Shown one piece after another: positions 1 to 11,803 of a DNA stretch of 64,000 bases. How positions within the stretch are numbered: the first letter of the stretch is position 1; every line of letters begins with the position of its first letter. The DNA is taken from assembly GCA_946811695.1 (NCBI GenBank), contig OX328132.1, positions 53,325,359 through 53,389,358 on the forward strand, read 5' to 3'. Under the pieces are notes generated by a model. The model was not told the origin of the DNA. It searched no databases and saw only the letters and a list, made by a program, of their open reading frames with translations. The stretch comes from Gonocerus acuteangulatus (Eukaryota; Arthropoda; Insecta; Hemiptera; Coreidae). Position numbers and translations under genes: made by a program.

Positions 1-47
1 AAATCTGGTTTCATTTGTGTGTTTTTAAACATAATTTGTCTCCACAG

Positions 48-112
48 AAAAAACCCCTTCCATCCTGACCTCACACAGACCACACAGATGCAGTATAATT
101 GGTTGTTCTAAG
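48..112 (+). CDS. MTA1-like: MTA-like protein, coding exon (first half of C2H2 finger)
   Basis: Internal coding exon. A good acceptor (pyrimidine-rich, ending ccacag) precedes position 48, and a donor GTATGC follows 112. Two bases finish a codon; the rest reads KTPSILTSHRPHRCSIIGCSK with no stop. Phase 0 at the end joins directly to the exon at 194. Across the junction the two exons form C-x4-C-x12-H-x4-H, a complete C2H2 zinc finger, which is the main support for this exon being real. MTA proteins are nuclear subunits of the NuRD deacetylase/remodelling complex; BAH, ELM2, SANT and GATA-type finger regions would be encoded upstream, outside the window. The exon is too short to be found by ORF length, so the call rests on splice sites, phase and the finger. 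Confidence 0.8.
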
Positions 113-193
113 GTATGCTTTAAGCCCTACTATTTTTTATTATTATTTCATTTATCTATTATTTTTCTCAATGCATTATGACTCTATTTATAG

Positions 194-419
194 GAATTTA
201 AAGTAAAAGCTCAACTAGCCCGTCATTATGCTACAGCTCATGGTCTTGCTGTTAGAGCAGGGTCTCCTAGACCAATTATGAAAACTCGTACTGCATTTTA
301 TTTGGCGACAACACCTTTGACACGACTTTCCAGAAGGCTTTGTCGTAACTATCTCCAGTCAAGGCATGCAGCGAGATCCCCATTTTGGTCTATTAATGCT
401 CAAGCAATTAAACAAGAAT
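194..419 (+). CDS. MTA1-like: MTA-like protein, coding exon (finger end and MTA R1 region)
   Basis: Acceptor ttatag|GAATTT and donor T|GTAAGT. In phase 0 it encodes 75 residues plus one base, beginning EFKVKAQLARHYATAH, which supplies the two histidines of the C2H2 finger. It then reads through SPRPIMKTRTAFYLATT and TRLSRRLC, followed by HAARSPF and INAQAIKQE. The run MKTRxAFYL...T.L.R.xRRLCR...HAAR is the well conserved stretch just after the GATA finger of vertebrate MTA1/2/3. That identifies the family confidently, as recalled from the family rather than from a search. Separated from the previous exon by an intron of only 81 bp, in sharp contrast to all later introns of the gene. Confidence 0.95.
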
Positions 420-957
420 GTAAGTAGTAGGAAGTTCTTTCTAATTGCTCAGACATTTTTAATTGACATAATTAGGTGTAAATAGCCGCCAGGGTAATGG
501 TGAGTTGGGTTTTGACTATGAAAAAACAGATTTTCAATATAATCTATTTTTTTTTATGTCGTTTTATGAAATATGTAGTAGGTAAATGTGACCCCATGTT
601 TACTTCTAGGGGTGAATGAGGTGGCAAATTTACTTTCTGATTACTTAACCAGGGTATCTACTGCACGAAATTGAAAATTGGGCACGAAAAAATCATGAAT
701 TTTGAAATCATGTCACAAAATTACTACTAATTTACTAAATTATCTACATTGACAATAAATATCTAGTTAGCCATATTTGTAGAAAGTTTGAATTCTGCTA
801 CCATTGTTCAATATTTTTGAGGCTTCTAATTCCATAGTCATTCTAAAATTTATAGTATCATTGTTTCTTCACTTTTAAAATAAATGTCAAACTATCAAAC
901 ATAAAATCGGAGCAAACTAGCAAACGAACATATTCTATCCATTGACAAAGTAATATA
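420..957. other. Intron sequence, nothing recognised
   Basis: AT-rich intron after the second exon. No coding motif, inverted end or tRNA-like box was seen. Confidence 0.6.
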
Positions 958-2920
958 CAGGGTGATTCAGGTCTAAGTGGCCAAACTCTAGGAGGTGATT
1001 GTAGACATAATTTCCAACAAAAAAATTCATTTGAAGTATGGCCCAATTTCGGAAGGAAAAGGAGATATGTCCAATTTTCTGTTTTTGTAACGTAGTCATG
1101 TTTTTTTAATGAATAAGAAAGGATTGCTCAAAAACTATTCAAGATAATTAAATTCGAATTATGCCATCATAAAATAGATAAAATTACCTTTAAAAAAACA
1201 GTAGTTTAATTCATTAAAGCCATTATTAAAAGATACTTTCTTGACATCCAATAACGCACTTCTGTTTTTATCAATGAATCAGAGTTTTTTCGCGAAATTT
1301 TTTTTCAGTCCCCTAACGGACTACGGATTCAATACTTACACAAAAACTTCTACGTTTAGTAAGCATTAAATACATGCAAATGAAGTGGAGGTTTATTGAG
1401 GGATAAATTGAACGATTGGCTCCCTTTTGTCAAAAAAATTTGGAATGTAGTTTTGTTACTTTCAAATACCTTGTGTGAAGAAATTAAAAATTATTCATTT
1501 TATAATGGCCAAACTGTAGGTATCCATTGTCCATTCCGGAAGCAATAAATATAACTGAATGAAACGATTGGAAAAGTTTTTCATTTGAGAGATCTGTTAC
1601 ATTTCATGTTTTTTAATTTTTCATTGATTTATGTTTTACATGATTAATTTGGCACCCAGTTTTGACTAGAAATTTTGAGCCGAGAATTCAAAAAGATTGC
1701 CGGGTAGTTGAATAAATGTAATCCAGAATTTGCACATAATTTGAAATGTTTTCAAATAAAATTTGAAATAAAACTAAAAATTGTGCAAAACATTGTGGGA
1801 GGAAAAATGTTAATCCTCATTTCGGCCGCAACATTTTGTGGTCAGACAAAGCCACATTCACACGGAATGGAATATTTAACAGTCCCAATTCGCATACTTG
1901 GTTTCATTTTAATCCTTATGCCTTGTGGAGATCTACAATCAGTATCAGTTCCAAGATAACGTGTGGTGCGGGATTTTGGACGAATATCTTCTTCAGCCAA
2001 TCCTGATTCCTGACAGGATTGATTCAACATATTTTTAAACCTCCACACGATTTAAATACGACCGACCTATTGCATTGGAAGGCGTTCCGCTGGCACATAG
2101 ATTCATGGTTCCAGATGGATTGCTGTCCTGCACAAAGCAGGAGACAGTGGATGGATCCACTGCCCAAGTTCATAAAGGTCCAATTGCAAATTTAGCAAAT
2201 TTTCAAATATATTAGCAAATATTTTAGTGCAAACAACATCATGTAAAAGATAATTCAATGAAAATTTGTTAAACAAGAAATGTAACATCTCCCAAATGAA
2301 AAACTTTTCCAATCATTTCTTTCAGTTACTTTTTATTGCTTCCGGACTGGACAATGGGTACCCACAGATTGGACATTAAAAATGAATAATTTTTAATTTT
2401 TTCACACAAGGTATTCGAAAGTAACAAAACTACATTCCACATTTTTGTGACAAAAGGGAGCCAATCGTTCAATTTATTCCCTAATAAACCTCCACTTTAT
2501 TTGCATGGATTTAATGCTTACTAAATGTAGAAGTTTTCGTGTAAGTATTGAATCTGTAGTCCGTTAGGGGGCTGAGGAAAAAAATCACGAAAAAACTCTG
2601 ATTCATTGATAAAAACAGAAGTGCATTATTGGACGTCAAGAAAGTATCTTTTAATAATGGCTTTAATGAATTAAACTACTGTTTTTTAAAGGTAATTTTA
2701 TCTATTTTATGATGGCATAATTCGAATTTAATTATCTTGAATAGTTTTTGAGCAATCCTTTCTTATTCATTAAAAAACATGACTACGTTACAAAAACAGA
2801 AAATTGGACATATCTCCTTTTCCTTCCGGCATCGGGCCATACTTCAAATGAATTTTTTTGTTTGAAATTATGTCTACAATCACCTCCTAGAGTTTGGCCA
2901 CTTAGACCTGAATCACCCTG
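958..2920. mobile_element. 1.96-kb DNA transposon with ~690-bp terminal inverted repeats
   Basis: Begins CAGGGTGATTCAGGTCTAAG and ends with its reverse complement, flanked on both sides by TA (956-957 and 2921-2922), consistent with Tc1/mariner-type target choice. The inverted arms run about 958-1645 and 2233-2920 and remain alignable throughout, for instance the block with gccatcataaaatagat near 1165 and its complement near 2700. The ~590-bp centre has no intact ORF. Long arms with a non-coding centre make it a foldback-like non-autonomous element. A related, right-truncated copy is at 15030. Confidence 0.85.
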
Positions 2921-2922
2921 TA

Positions 2923-4311
2923 TATAAAAATGGTCTTATTTGATACTTTTTTTAAGGCATTAAAGGCTATTCTAAAGGGGTTACGAGTTGCGACAATTAA
3001 ACAATAATGTAATTTGCGACAAGCCGTATCCTCCACAATCCAAGAGCTAAGTCTGAAAAACAAGATTATTTATATTCGATAGTTTGACGTGGTAGGGATG
3101 ATTATGATGTATATTTTTTTAGTTTTATTAATTGTTTTAAATGTGTGTCAAATTGAAAGTTTATAGATATCACGGTCATCCGTGTAAGGTTACAAATAAT
3201 TTTAAGCTTACAGTTAAGGCTTTTTCTTTTGAAGTGAAATCTTTTTCTATTTAATGAGCATGGAATTTGCTTTTCAAATCATGATAAAGTCCCCAAATTG
3301 GCTTTCACAAAAGTAGTAGACACCATGTTAACTCGTGCCTTTGGTCTCTCTCCACTCCCTCACATTTACTGCTGTTGAAAGCTACCTAGGAGCATACAAA
3401 ACCGAAACATACAAATATAGACTCTTCTGAATATCTGTCTTTTTTCTTAGCTGAAACTGAACCATTCATTGTTTCCTATTTATAATTAACACTAGATGTA
3501 AGTACTCAGCAAATTTAACTAATTTAAAATTGAGTTTCTTTTTTATATAAAGCTTGAACATTATTTCTTGATAACATATGTTAGGCTTTAGTTATGTAGT
3601 GTGAAAATAGAAAGTTATTTAATGCAAAAATGAAATGCAAAAATTGGTTTATAATTAACATTGATTCATTTGCTGCTAAACAATATTATGGCAACAAGCA
3701 ATTACATGTGTATATGCTAGGTATGGTACTCAAGCCTATATGAATATTATCCATAATTTGTTATCGATATTATATTTGAAATCATTATTATATGTTATTT
3801 ATTACTAGGGAACGGATGTTATTGTATTTACAAATTTTTTCCCGATTTGTATATCGTCAGTGTTGATGTATTTCTGCACGGTTTAAGTGATTTTAAAGCA
3901 TTTAAACAGTTTTTTATTTTACATATTCTGCAATAAATATATTTGTACAGTACTTATTTTGATTTTCTTTTTATTATGTAATTAAAAAAAAGAAAGGGGA
4001 AACCGATAAATGTCTTTTCTCATTCCAAAAAGCAAAGGTGGCTGGCAGCCATGCTTCCTTTGTTTAACAATTGTATTATTCCTTTATTCTACTCTGTAAA
4101 ACAAATGAATTCGTGAAAGAATCATCTTGATATCATTTTCCAAACTCAAGAAATAAAATAAAGCATTTTCAACCTATTTTATTTTATTTTCCAGCTCCTA
4201 AGGCCCATTGGATGAAACGCTCAGATACGTGTTGACTATTTTTTGATACAGAACCACCAGAAAATAAAGAAAAAAAAATCGTTTAGAGCCTTCTACTCAA
4301 ATCCAGGACAT
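2923..4311. other. Intron sequence, nothing recognised
   Basis: AT-rich intron without recognisable coding or repeat structure. An AATAAA near 3931 with T-rich context is unlikely to matter, because exons of the same gene follow. Confidence 0.5.
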
Positions 4312-4463
4312 AAATATGCTTTAGGTCCACCCTACAAACCTTTGTAATTTACTGAATAACATACAGTATTCTTTTTCGTACATGGCCACCTCGGCGAATG
4401 CCAGCAGACACTTTTTTGTAAAGTTTTTTTTTTTTTCAGTTTAGTCATCGCTAAAGCATATTT
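4312..4463. mobile_element. Small MITE, copy 1 (AAATATGCTTTAG ends)
   Basis: Inverted ends AAATATGCTTTAG and CTAAAGCATATTT bound 152 bp. The interior (tagtcatcgctaaagc, gacacttttttgtaaag, ggtggccatg) matches in reverse the copy at 18931-19111, so this is a short dispersed family. Confidence 0.75.
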
Positions 4464-4555
4464 ATGCTAAAAAAAATGGGCCTGATTGGTGACCTTATCA
4501 TTGTATACTCCCCTTATGAGATCAGACCGGTGTCATTTCACGTTTGACTATTTAA

Positions 4556-4754
4556 CCCTTAATTAGTGGCGTTGGGTCATATTGACCTGAATGTATTTGT
4601 TTATTCGACCTTTGCCCTTTGAAATATTTGTATTTCAATAAATATTATTATTTATTTAAATTACTTTACCCAAAAAAAAATCAATTTAAAGTTTGTTTCA
4701 CTGGGTCCCCGACACCATTAGTTATGGAATAAAAAGCACGCCACTAATTAAGGG
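4556..4754. mobile_element. 199-bp TTAA-flanked MITE (piggyBac-type)
   Basis: TTAA at 4552-4555 and 4755-4758 flank perfect inverted ends CCCTTAATTAGTGGCGT. TTAA duplication with CCC ends is the signature of the piggyBac superfamily. Just inside the left end is the palindrome GGTCATATTGACC (4575-4587). No coding capacity. Confidence 0.88.
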
Positions 4755-5310
4755 TTAAAGAAAAACACTTATAAAGTACATGCTTTTAGTTTCAAACAAT
4801 TTTCCAAAATAATGTTCATCTGTAGAAATTTTCATCTTCTTTTTTCCTCATTTATAATTAGTTCCTAATTTTTATTTATGCTTTTTTTCAATATGCTTTA
4901 GAGTTTTAGTAATTTTGTTCTATATATTTTCAACTTTTGTTCTTTCGATTTGTAATAACAGAGTTCCTACTTATTATTTAGGCTTTTCTTTTCAATATTT
5001 TATAGTGGTTTAGGTATTTGTTTACAGAATATTTTCAATTTTTATTACATATTTCATTATAAATAGTTAAATATATATGTTCATATTTTCAATTTTTCAT
5101 GAACATCCATTCCCTATTCAATACAAATAAAATATTCCATTTATGAGATTCATTTTTTTTTCATTGGTCAACAAAGTATTTTATTATTTGAGTATAATCA
5201 ACAAATTTTATATGATTTTAATATATTCTTAAGCTAATATATCTCTTGATTATTGTTTTAAAGTAAAAAATTATTGTGAGTGTAAATCAAATTTTAAAAA
5301 TGATGTTTAG

Positions 5311-5523
5311 GTCAGCAGCAGTTAGCTGGGAAAAACGCAGCAGAACTAAGGTCTATGTTGCATTATAGGCGAAAGGAACGAGGGAGTGTAACAAGCATTG
5401 CGACAAGGCTAGGTCATGCAAGAAATTATGAACTCATTGTTCCTGACTGGTTAGCTCCGACAGAAAGAGATAAAATCCCAAGATCTGAAAGAATAGCTTT
5501 TCCCAAACCACCTAAAGCTCCTG
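5311..5523 (+). CDS. MTA1-like: MTA-like protein, coding exon (linker region)
   Basis: Acceptor gtttag|GTCAGC and donor G|GTAAAT; both junctions are phase 1, matching the neighbouring exons. The split codon at the 5' junction is TGT (Cys), giving ...IKQEC, as in vertebrate MTA. The exon reads QQQLAGKNAAELRSMLHYRR, then RLGHARNYELIVPDWLAPTE and SERIAFPKPPKAP. It is basic and Pro-rich toward the end and corresponds to the variable linker between the conserved central and C-terminal parts of MTA. An internal ATG gives an apparent ORF from 5355 but there is no reason to think it is a start. Confidence 0.9.
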
Positions 5524-5999
5524 GTAAATTGTTTGTGCATTTATATGTATTGGGATAAATTTTAGATTAGAGGCTGATAACCATTTCAAGAGTTTGAGCT
5601 GATATTCCATTTCGCCAAATGACTTGCCCTGGGGACTGTGGACTTATATATCAGTTCGCTAGAAGATATGCCCTTGGATGTGTGAACTTATATATCAGTT
5701 TGGCTTCTTAAGTGTTTGAAGACTGTAAGTTGATTTTTCTGTTTGTCCCTAGACCCATCTAATGGTTCTTAAGGCATATTCCAGTACTTGTCATTGCCAC
5801 TGTAATGCTCTTTCTTTTGGACCTTAGTCATATTACAGACAACAGATCCCTCTCTACCTGCCTTTCTCCAGGAATGTTCTGGCCATTCTCTAGTCTTCTC
5901 TATTTTCATATAAAGGAAAAGCAACACCCCGTTTTCTTCAATTTCCATCATAAACTTTATGTTATTGTGTATCTCATTTATGTACTCAAAAAAAAAAAA

Positions 6000-6073
6000 A
6001 AAATCAGTCAGTGAACTCAGGTCCTCCAACTTATTAGTCCAGTGCTCTACCACTGAGCTAACCTCGCTCCCTA
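6000..6073 (-). repeat. tRNA-derived SINE-like head
   Basis: On the minus strand it reads GGAGCGAGGTTAGCTCAGTG, then GTAGAGCACTGGACTAATAA, resembling a tRNA D-arm (box A) and anticodon arm. The T-arm (box B) is poor, and no 3' acceptor strand pairs with the 5' one. It ends in a T-rich run on the minus strand. More likely SINE-derived than a working tRNA gene. Confidence 0.55.
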
Positions 6074-6074
6074 T

Positions 6075-6660
6075 GTACTCATAGAATTCTTCTAATATCT
6101 TCTTTCTGTGAGGCCAAACAACGGAACCAATGTCTTGGTTTCCACTTCGTTATTGCTACAGCTGTCTTTTCAAACTCTTCCATTTATACTTCTGCTGCCC
6201 ATGGACTGAGTGGTGAAGCTATACTTGCACCTTCTATCTGTTTGTAATATTTTCTATTGAACAGGAAAAATGTTGATCTCAACTAGAGCTCTGCCAATTT
6301 TATTTCCTCGTCATTCAAAATCCTCTTCATTAGCTTCAATTTTTCTTCATGAAAAACGCCTTCACTTCAATGGTTACTAACAAGTATTCCTTTTTTATTT
6401 GAATTGGCTTAATATTCTCAACAAAATCTTTTGAATCTTTTATGTGATGTTCCCTCATAGCCAATGTGTGGCTTCAGTTTCTTATCAATATACTGCACAA
6501 TTTCATATGAAGGTAAGCCAATTGAGTTAACAATTGGTCTTAATTGAATGCATTTTTTATGTATCTTTAGCGTTCCATGAATCCTTGAGGGCACAGGGTC
6601 AAGTTTTATTTGTCGTGGGAATGTTTTCTTAGTCACAGTACATTCTTTAAGCACATTCAT
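6075..6660 (-). pseudogene. Penelope-like element reverse transcriptase fragment
   Basis: The minus strand from 6660 encodes FPRQIKLDPVPSRIHGTLKI, then HKKCIQLRPIVNSIGLPSYE. The pattern PR.YG.PKIHK....RPIVSSIGSPTY is characteristic of Penelope-like RTs. After frame breaks it continues with KYYKQIEGASIASPLSP, corresponding to the YxQxxGxxMGSPLSP block. The fragment covers the N-terminal to central RT domain only, with several stops and frameshifts; the catalytic YxDD region is not seen. The head of the SINE-like sequence lies immediately beyond its 3' edge. Confidence 0.85.
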
Positions 6661-8025
6661 GATTTTCTCGGTAATGTCTTTAGTGAGATCACCATTTAAG
6701 GGGCATATGCCTTATCATCAAGTAGCTCCTCCTAGATGCGCTTTGTTTTCTTCCATTGTTTTGATCATTCAAGATTTCATTATTAATTGTAATATGAGGG
6801 AAGTTTCAATGTCATTTGATCATTCAATTGCAAAGTCTTATATTGGTCAAGACAAAATAATATCTGTGGGACCCTAATTAATAATAACCCTAGATAAATA
6901 AAGTGTTATTTATTTATCCACAAAAATTTAGTTAAATAAATACAATTTTATTTTGTCAGAACAGGATGGAGCTCAAATACAAAATGTTGAGAAAAATTGT
7001 ATTATGCTATATGGATTTTGCAAAAATCAAAATTTCCTAATTGATTGTTTTATTATCTCTCTTATCATAAAAGTTTTTGAAAGTGAATTAAATGTGATGT
7101 GAAAAAAAAATCACATTTAATTCAGTGTAAATTTTTGCCCTTATAAGAAATAAAAGAGAAATCTTCTCCTAATTTACTGTTATGAATTATTGCTCAAATG
7201 ACTCAAGCATAACAATGAAGTTGTTGATAAAGATAGTGTTCAATGAATGTGCCTGTCATGTTAGTTTAAGAAATCCCATCCAAGTAAATTAGCCTTAATA
7301 ACAGTGGTTCCAGACATCCTCCTAAAATTAATAATCACAAACTGAATGTGATTGTTGAGTGTATTAAAAAAAAAGTCCGACTCGCAGGAACTGCGTCATC
7401 TTAGCGCGGTTCCATTCATATCCCTAGTGTTATTTTGTAGACTTAGAATAGAAACAGTTATTACTTTGTTTGGATCATTCCTAATGTAAACAAATATGAA
7501 AAAAAAAAAACAAGATTTTCGGCTAGGGATGAAACTATCCTAAGCAGAAATTACTCTTTCTGCCGTCCCAAGTTTCGGTCTACGAAGACTCTTCTACGAA
7601 TATATTTCTAATTTACTTAACTTGCAGTGCTAACATATCCATTTTACTTTTAAATGCAATTAAACAAAATAAAATTGTACATTAAAATGAGAAAGTAGTG
7701 TTATTTTTTATTGAACTACGGCCACATTCAACCACAAAATATAATTATATTTCTAGTATAGCATTTGGCTGCATGACTTCCTACAGGTAAAGGTAACTGT
7801 CAGCTGTCCTAGAATGCTTGATGAGAACAATGAATCTTGATTTATGAAGTGCAATAAAAGCCTACCTGAACCGGCCTACTACCTCGACCCGGACTGACCC
7901 TACACGGAGAATATTTACGTTTTCAGTTCTGTTACAGGTTCAAAGAATTTGTATTTATTCCCCTGTTTTATTGAGAAATACATCCTCCTCCTAGAAGCAA
8001 TAACAAAATAACAAGAAATAAAAAC

Positions 8026-9440
8026 AGACTAAAAGAACCGTATAAATAAACGAAATCAATTATCGTTTATCAAACTTCTAAGTTATATGTACTTATTTCT
8101 CCGTTTGACATCGCCTAATCAAAACTTTCTTCAGAACCTGTTTTCTAGAGCATTTAGTAAGCTTTCGAATGCTAACCATCCGTTTACCAAGATTCTCAAC
8201 CGTTTTCGAGATATTAAGGAAAGTATACGAAGTTTCCAAAGCTTTTCATCTCTATTAATAAATTATTTTAATTTAACCCTTCCTTAACTCCAAACGTAAG
8301 TAAATTTTCAGCATACTAGTTTTGATGAAATTAGAACATGCAGAAAATGTTTCAACTGAATCCCATAATTCGAAGTACCAAAATCAAAGACAAAAAGAAC
8401 CGTTCGAATAAACAAAATCAATTACTTCAAAGTTTAAGCACTTATTTATCCGATTGACATCGCTTATTCAAAACTTTCTTTAGAACCTTTTTTGTAGACC
8501 ATTTAGTAAGCTTTCGAATGGTAACCTTTCGCTTCCCAAGATTGTCAACGGTTTTCGAGATACTAACGAAAGTATAAAAGGTTACCAAAACTTTTCTTGT
8601 CTGTTAATAAAATATTTTATTCTAACCCTTCCTTTACTCCAAACGTAACCAAAATTTCAACATATTAGTGTTGATAAAATTCGAACTTGCAGAAAATGTT
8701 TCAACTGAATCCCATAATTCTAAGTACCAAAATCAAAGACAAAAAGAACAGTTCGAATAAGCGAAATCAATTACTTAAAAGTTTTAAGCACTTATTTCTC
8801 CGATTGACATCGCTTATTCAAAACTTTCTTTAGAACCTTTCTTGTAGACCATTTAGTAAGCTTTCGAATGGTAACCTTTCGCTTCCCAAGATTTTCAACC
8901 GTTTTCGAGATATTAAGAAATTATACGAAGTTCCCAAAACTTTTTATTATTTCTGACAACAGAAAATTGGTCTCATTTTACCTATCCTGTTTTACACACA
9001 CATACATTATCCTTACAAATACAACATAAGAAATTACAAAAATAAAAAGCAATAAAAAACCAAGGGAAAGAGACAAAAATTACAAAAAGAACGACAAAAA
9101 CCTGTTCATAAGAACAAAACAGACGTATTTGAAGTTTTAAGCACTTATTTCTCCGATTGACATAACCTAATCAAAAATAGTTTTAGAATCATTTTTGTAG
9201 AGAATTTAGTAAGCTTTCAAATAGTTTCAATCCACTTACCACGATTTCCCAACCGTGTTAGAGATATTAATGAAAGTATATGAAGTTTCCAAAACTTTTC
9301 ATGTCTGTTCATAAAATATTTTATTCTAACCCTTCCTTAACTCCAAACGTAACATAACTTTCAACATATTAGTTTTAATGAAAGTAGAACATGCAGATAA
9401 TGTTTCAACTGAATTCCCGTTATTCTAAGTACCCAAACCA
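8026..9440. repeat. Tandem array, four ~350-bp units
   Basis: The marker acttatttctccgattgaca recurs at about 8090, 8440, 8790 and 9143 (spacing 349, 350, 353). Each is followed by tagtaagctttcgaatg and ttcgagatattaa segments in the same order. Units differ by scattered substitutions; the third-to-fourth junction contains unrelated sequence around 8940-9110. Confidence 0.85.
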
Positions 9441-9741
9441 GAAACGGTATTCAAAAACTATTTTTCCAATTTTCTCGACAACGGTTAAAGCTATCGCCTT
9501 GAAAATGGTTTCATTCGTTTTCCTAGCCCAAGAAGCCTATAAAACGAGAACTTACAAGCTTATGAACTCAAAAACGTAAGCGTTACGATTCTTTATGCGC
9601 GAATTTCGCCCCAAACGCCATCTTCCAGTGGGCGGATTTTGCTGGTTAACGAACTTGACCTTTCAAATTGGACGATAGATTTTTGTACCAAATTTCATCA
9701 AAATCGGACCATTCGTCTTCTACCTAGAGAGCGAACAGACA

Positions 9742-9859
<118 letters not shown>

Positions 9860-10412
9860 AATTTGAACCACCGTTATTTTCGGTTTCTAGGGGTTCTGAA
9901 ACGCGAAATTTTCTAGTCGGCACTTCCGGATTGTTTCATTGTATCAACCTTATAAGCGGGGTTCCTCCCTATGGGGGAGGGAGGAACCGCGCTAAAAATA
10001 GTCAAAATTCAGGGTAACTTGATTTTTATTCTTCAGTCTTCCTCTATTTAAAGCAACTTGAGACGGTGGAAACCCTAAAAAATGGGGGCCACATAATTAG
10101 TTAAAGGAATAGGCATTTTGAAGTATGCTCTGTTCGTCTTTTACACCATAGGAACAACCCATTCCTGTAGTGAATTTGAACCTATGATGAAAATTGGATC
10201 CTTTTTTCCTTCTTCCTCTACTGTGCACTGGTCTATAGCACCAGCCTGATCCACCTCTGCTTCTTAACTCTTACAAGAAGACAATCCACATGAGCTTAGA
10301 AGCCTGTGGTTTGTCCAACTTACCGGTAACACTGGATGGGTTTAAATAGTAGTGCCTTCTCCACCCATCTCGTATCATTTCTCCTAATACTCTCTTGTTA
10401 TTTATTACTTAA

Positions 10413-11799
10413 CCCTTAGAATGCTAGCGGATCTGAGAGGGACCGACCGCCGGGTGCTACGAGCTTTGAGAGCTGATGCTACCCCCAGTGCTAGCCTATT
10501 TTCCACCCTCCGCGTGCGGCTTTGGTTTGGAACAAGACTATACTCAGTCAGAGCTCCCGCCTTGGGTCGCTCTTATTACGTAGATATATAACAGGGGACA
10601 TGCAAAATTGCTTGTTTTGTTGTAATTTAAGATGCTAATTTCATTAATTGTGTGTACTTTAGTGTGACCTTTTCAATTATTATAACAAGTTTCTTATTAA
10701 AATTAATAAATAAACAGTTTCTAAAATAATATTTCAATTGTTTCTGAAATATTTTAGTTTTAAATTTAGCACTATTAGCCCTGTTAGTATGAATGCACCC
10801 TTTTATCAAAATATTCATGAAAACACTTTCTCTTCTCTTCATTTTACCCATTTTATGATTTATATCATTGTTATGATTCTTCAATTTATTTAGTAATTTT
10901 TTTAAAATATTGATTGATCTTTATTGATAATTTACAATCTGTACAGTTATGTACAATAAGTAATTATTTAGTAAATAACTGGGTCTTTTTTTACTAAAAA
11001 CTAATCATTTTATTTTTATATGCAACTCATAAAAGTGGTTACGTCCAATAATTACTTGCTGGGGAAAAAACAACACTTTTTTAAAATTTGTGTTTTGTAT
11101 TTATTTTAAAAACAAATTTATTTATAATAAGTAGTATAGGCGCTAATGACCTACATGTAGATGCGCCGTAAAAAAATAATAAAAAAAAATAAGTAGTATA
11201 CTAATTACTATTAATTAGTAAATAGTAATGTAATAATAAAGTAATGAATTAGAAATAAATAGTAGGTATATAACAAAAATATTAATAATAAACATATAAA
11301 TATAAAAATAAATAATAAACCAAAACTAGTACTGAGAAATATTTGTTAGGGTCATATTTCCCCACACCTAATTTAGCCTAAAGGTGGGAAAAGGTTTAGC
11401 AAATTTTAGTAAAGTGTCTGCAAACAATAGAAATAACAACCCAACCCCTGCAGGTAGCCTCCTTGGTACAGTCTGAATTGGTGATAATGGACCTTTCAGG
11501 TGGTCTAGGACACTCCGCTCGAGATAAAGTTAGCTTCCACTCACAATAAAACCGGGAAAAACACACGTAAAGCCATTCTTCTGCTATCTAACGGATAGCT
11601 AAGTAACTAGACTAGTTGTACAGCGTGATACAAGAGATCTCTGGGCTTTCTGGAAGCAGAGATTATACAAAGAATATGAAAACGAATATATTCGTATGTC
11701 GCACTCTGAGGAATGTCCCGGCTGCACGAATATATTCGTGCTTCGCACTCAGAGCATTTTTTTAGAGAACGAATATATTCGTTTATAGCACGGAAAGGG
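10413..11799. mobile_element. 1.39-kb TTAA-flanked piggyBac-type non-autonomous element
   Basis: TTAA at 10409-10412 and 11800-11803. Ends are CCCTTAGAATGCTA (left) and, read inward from the right, CCCTTTCCGTGCTA. Near the right end are three copies of a palindrome with core CGAATATATTCG (11682-11695, 11724-11741, 11768-11783), separated by GCACTC-containing spacers. The left 150 bp are GC-rich. No transposase ORF. A SINE tail fragment (11141-11192) is nested in it. Confidence 0.75.
11141..11192 (+). repeat. SINE 3' tail fragment
   Basis: gcgctaatgacctacatgta, then gatgcgccgta and an A-rich tail, matching the 3' end of the SINE family at 16318, 31570, 31823 and 44810. Confidence 0.6.
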
Positions 11800-11803
11800 T
11801 TAA

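Noticed and set aside
5355..5558. Separate small gene starting at the internal ATG
   Set aside because: The frame continues upstream to a good acceptor and matches the MTA exon phase; the ATG is internal.
6000..6073. Functional tRNA gene
   Set aside because: Box A is good but box B is poor and no 3' acceptor strand pairs with the 5' strand; better explained as SINE-derived.
8026..9440. CRISPR-like or short regular repeat array
   Set aside because: Units are ~350 bp without spacers; a eukaryotic tandem repeat.
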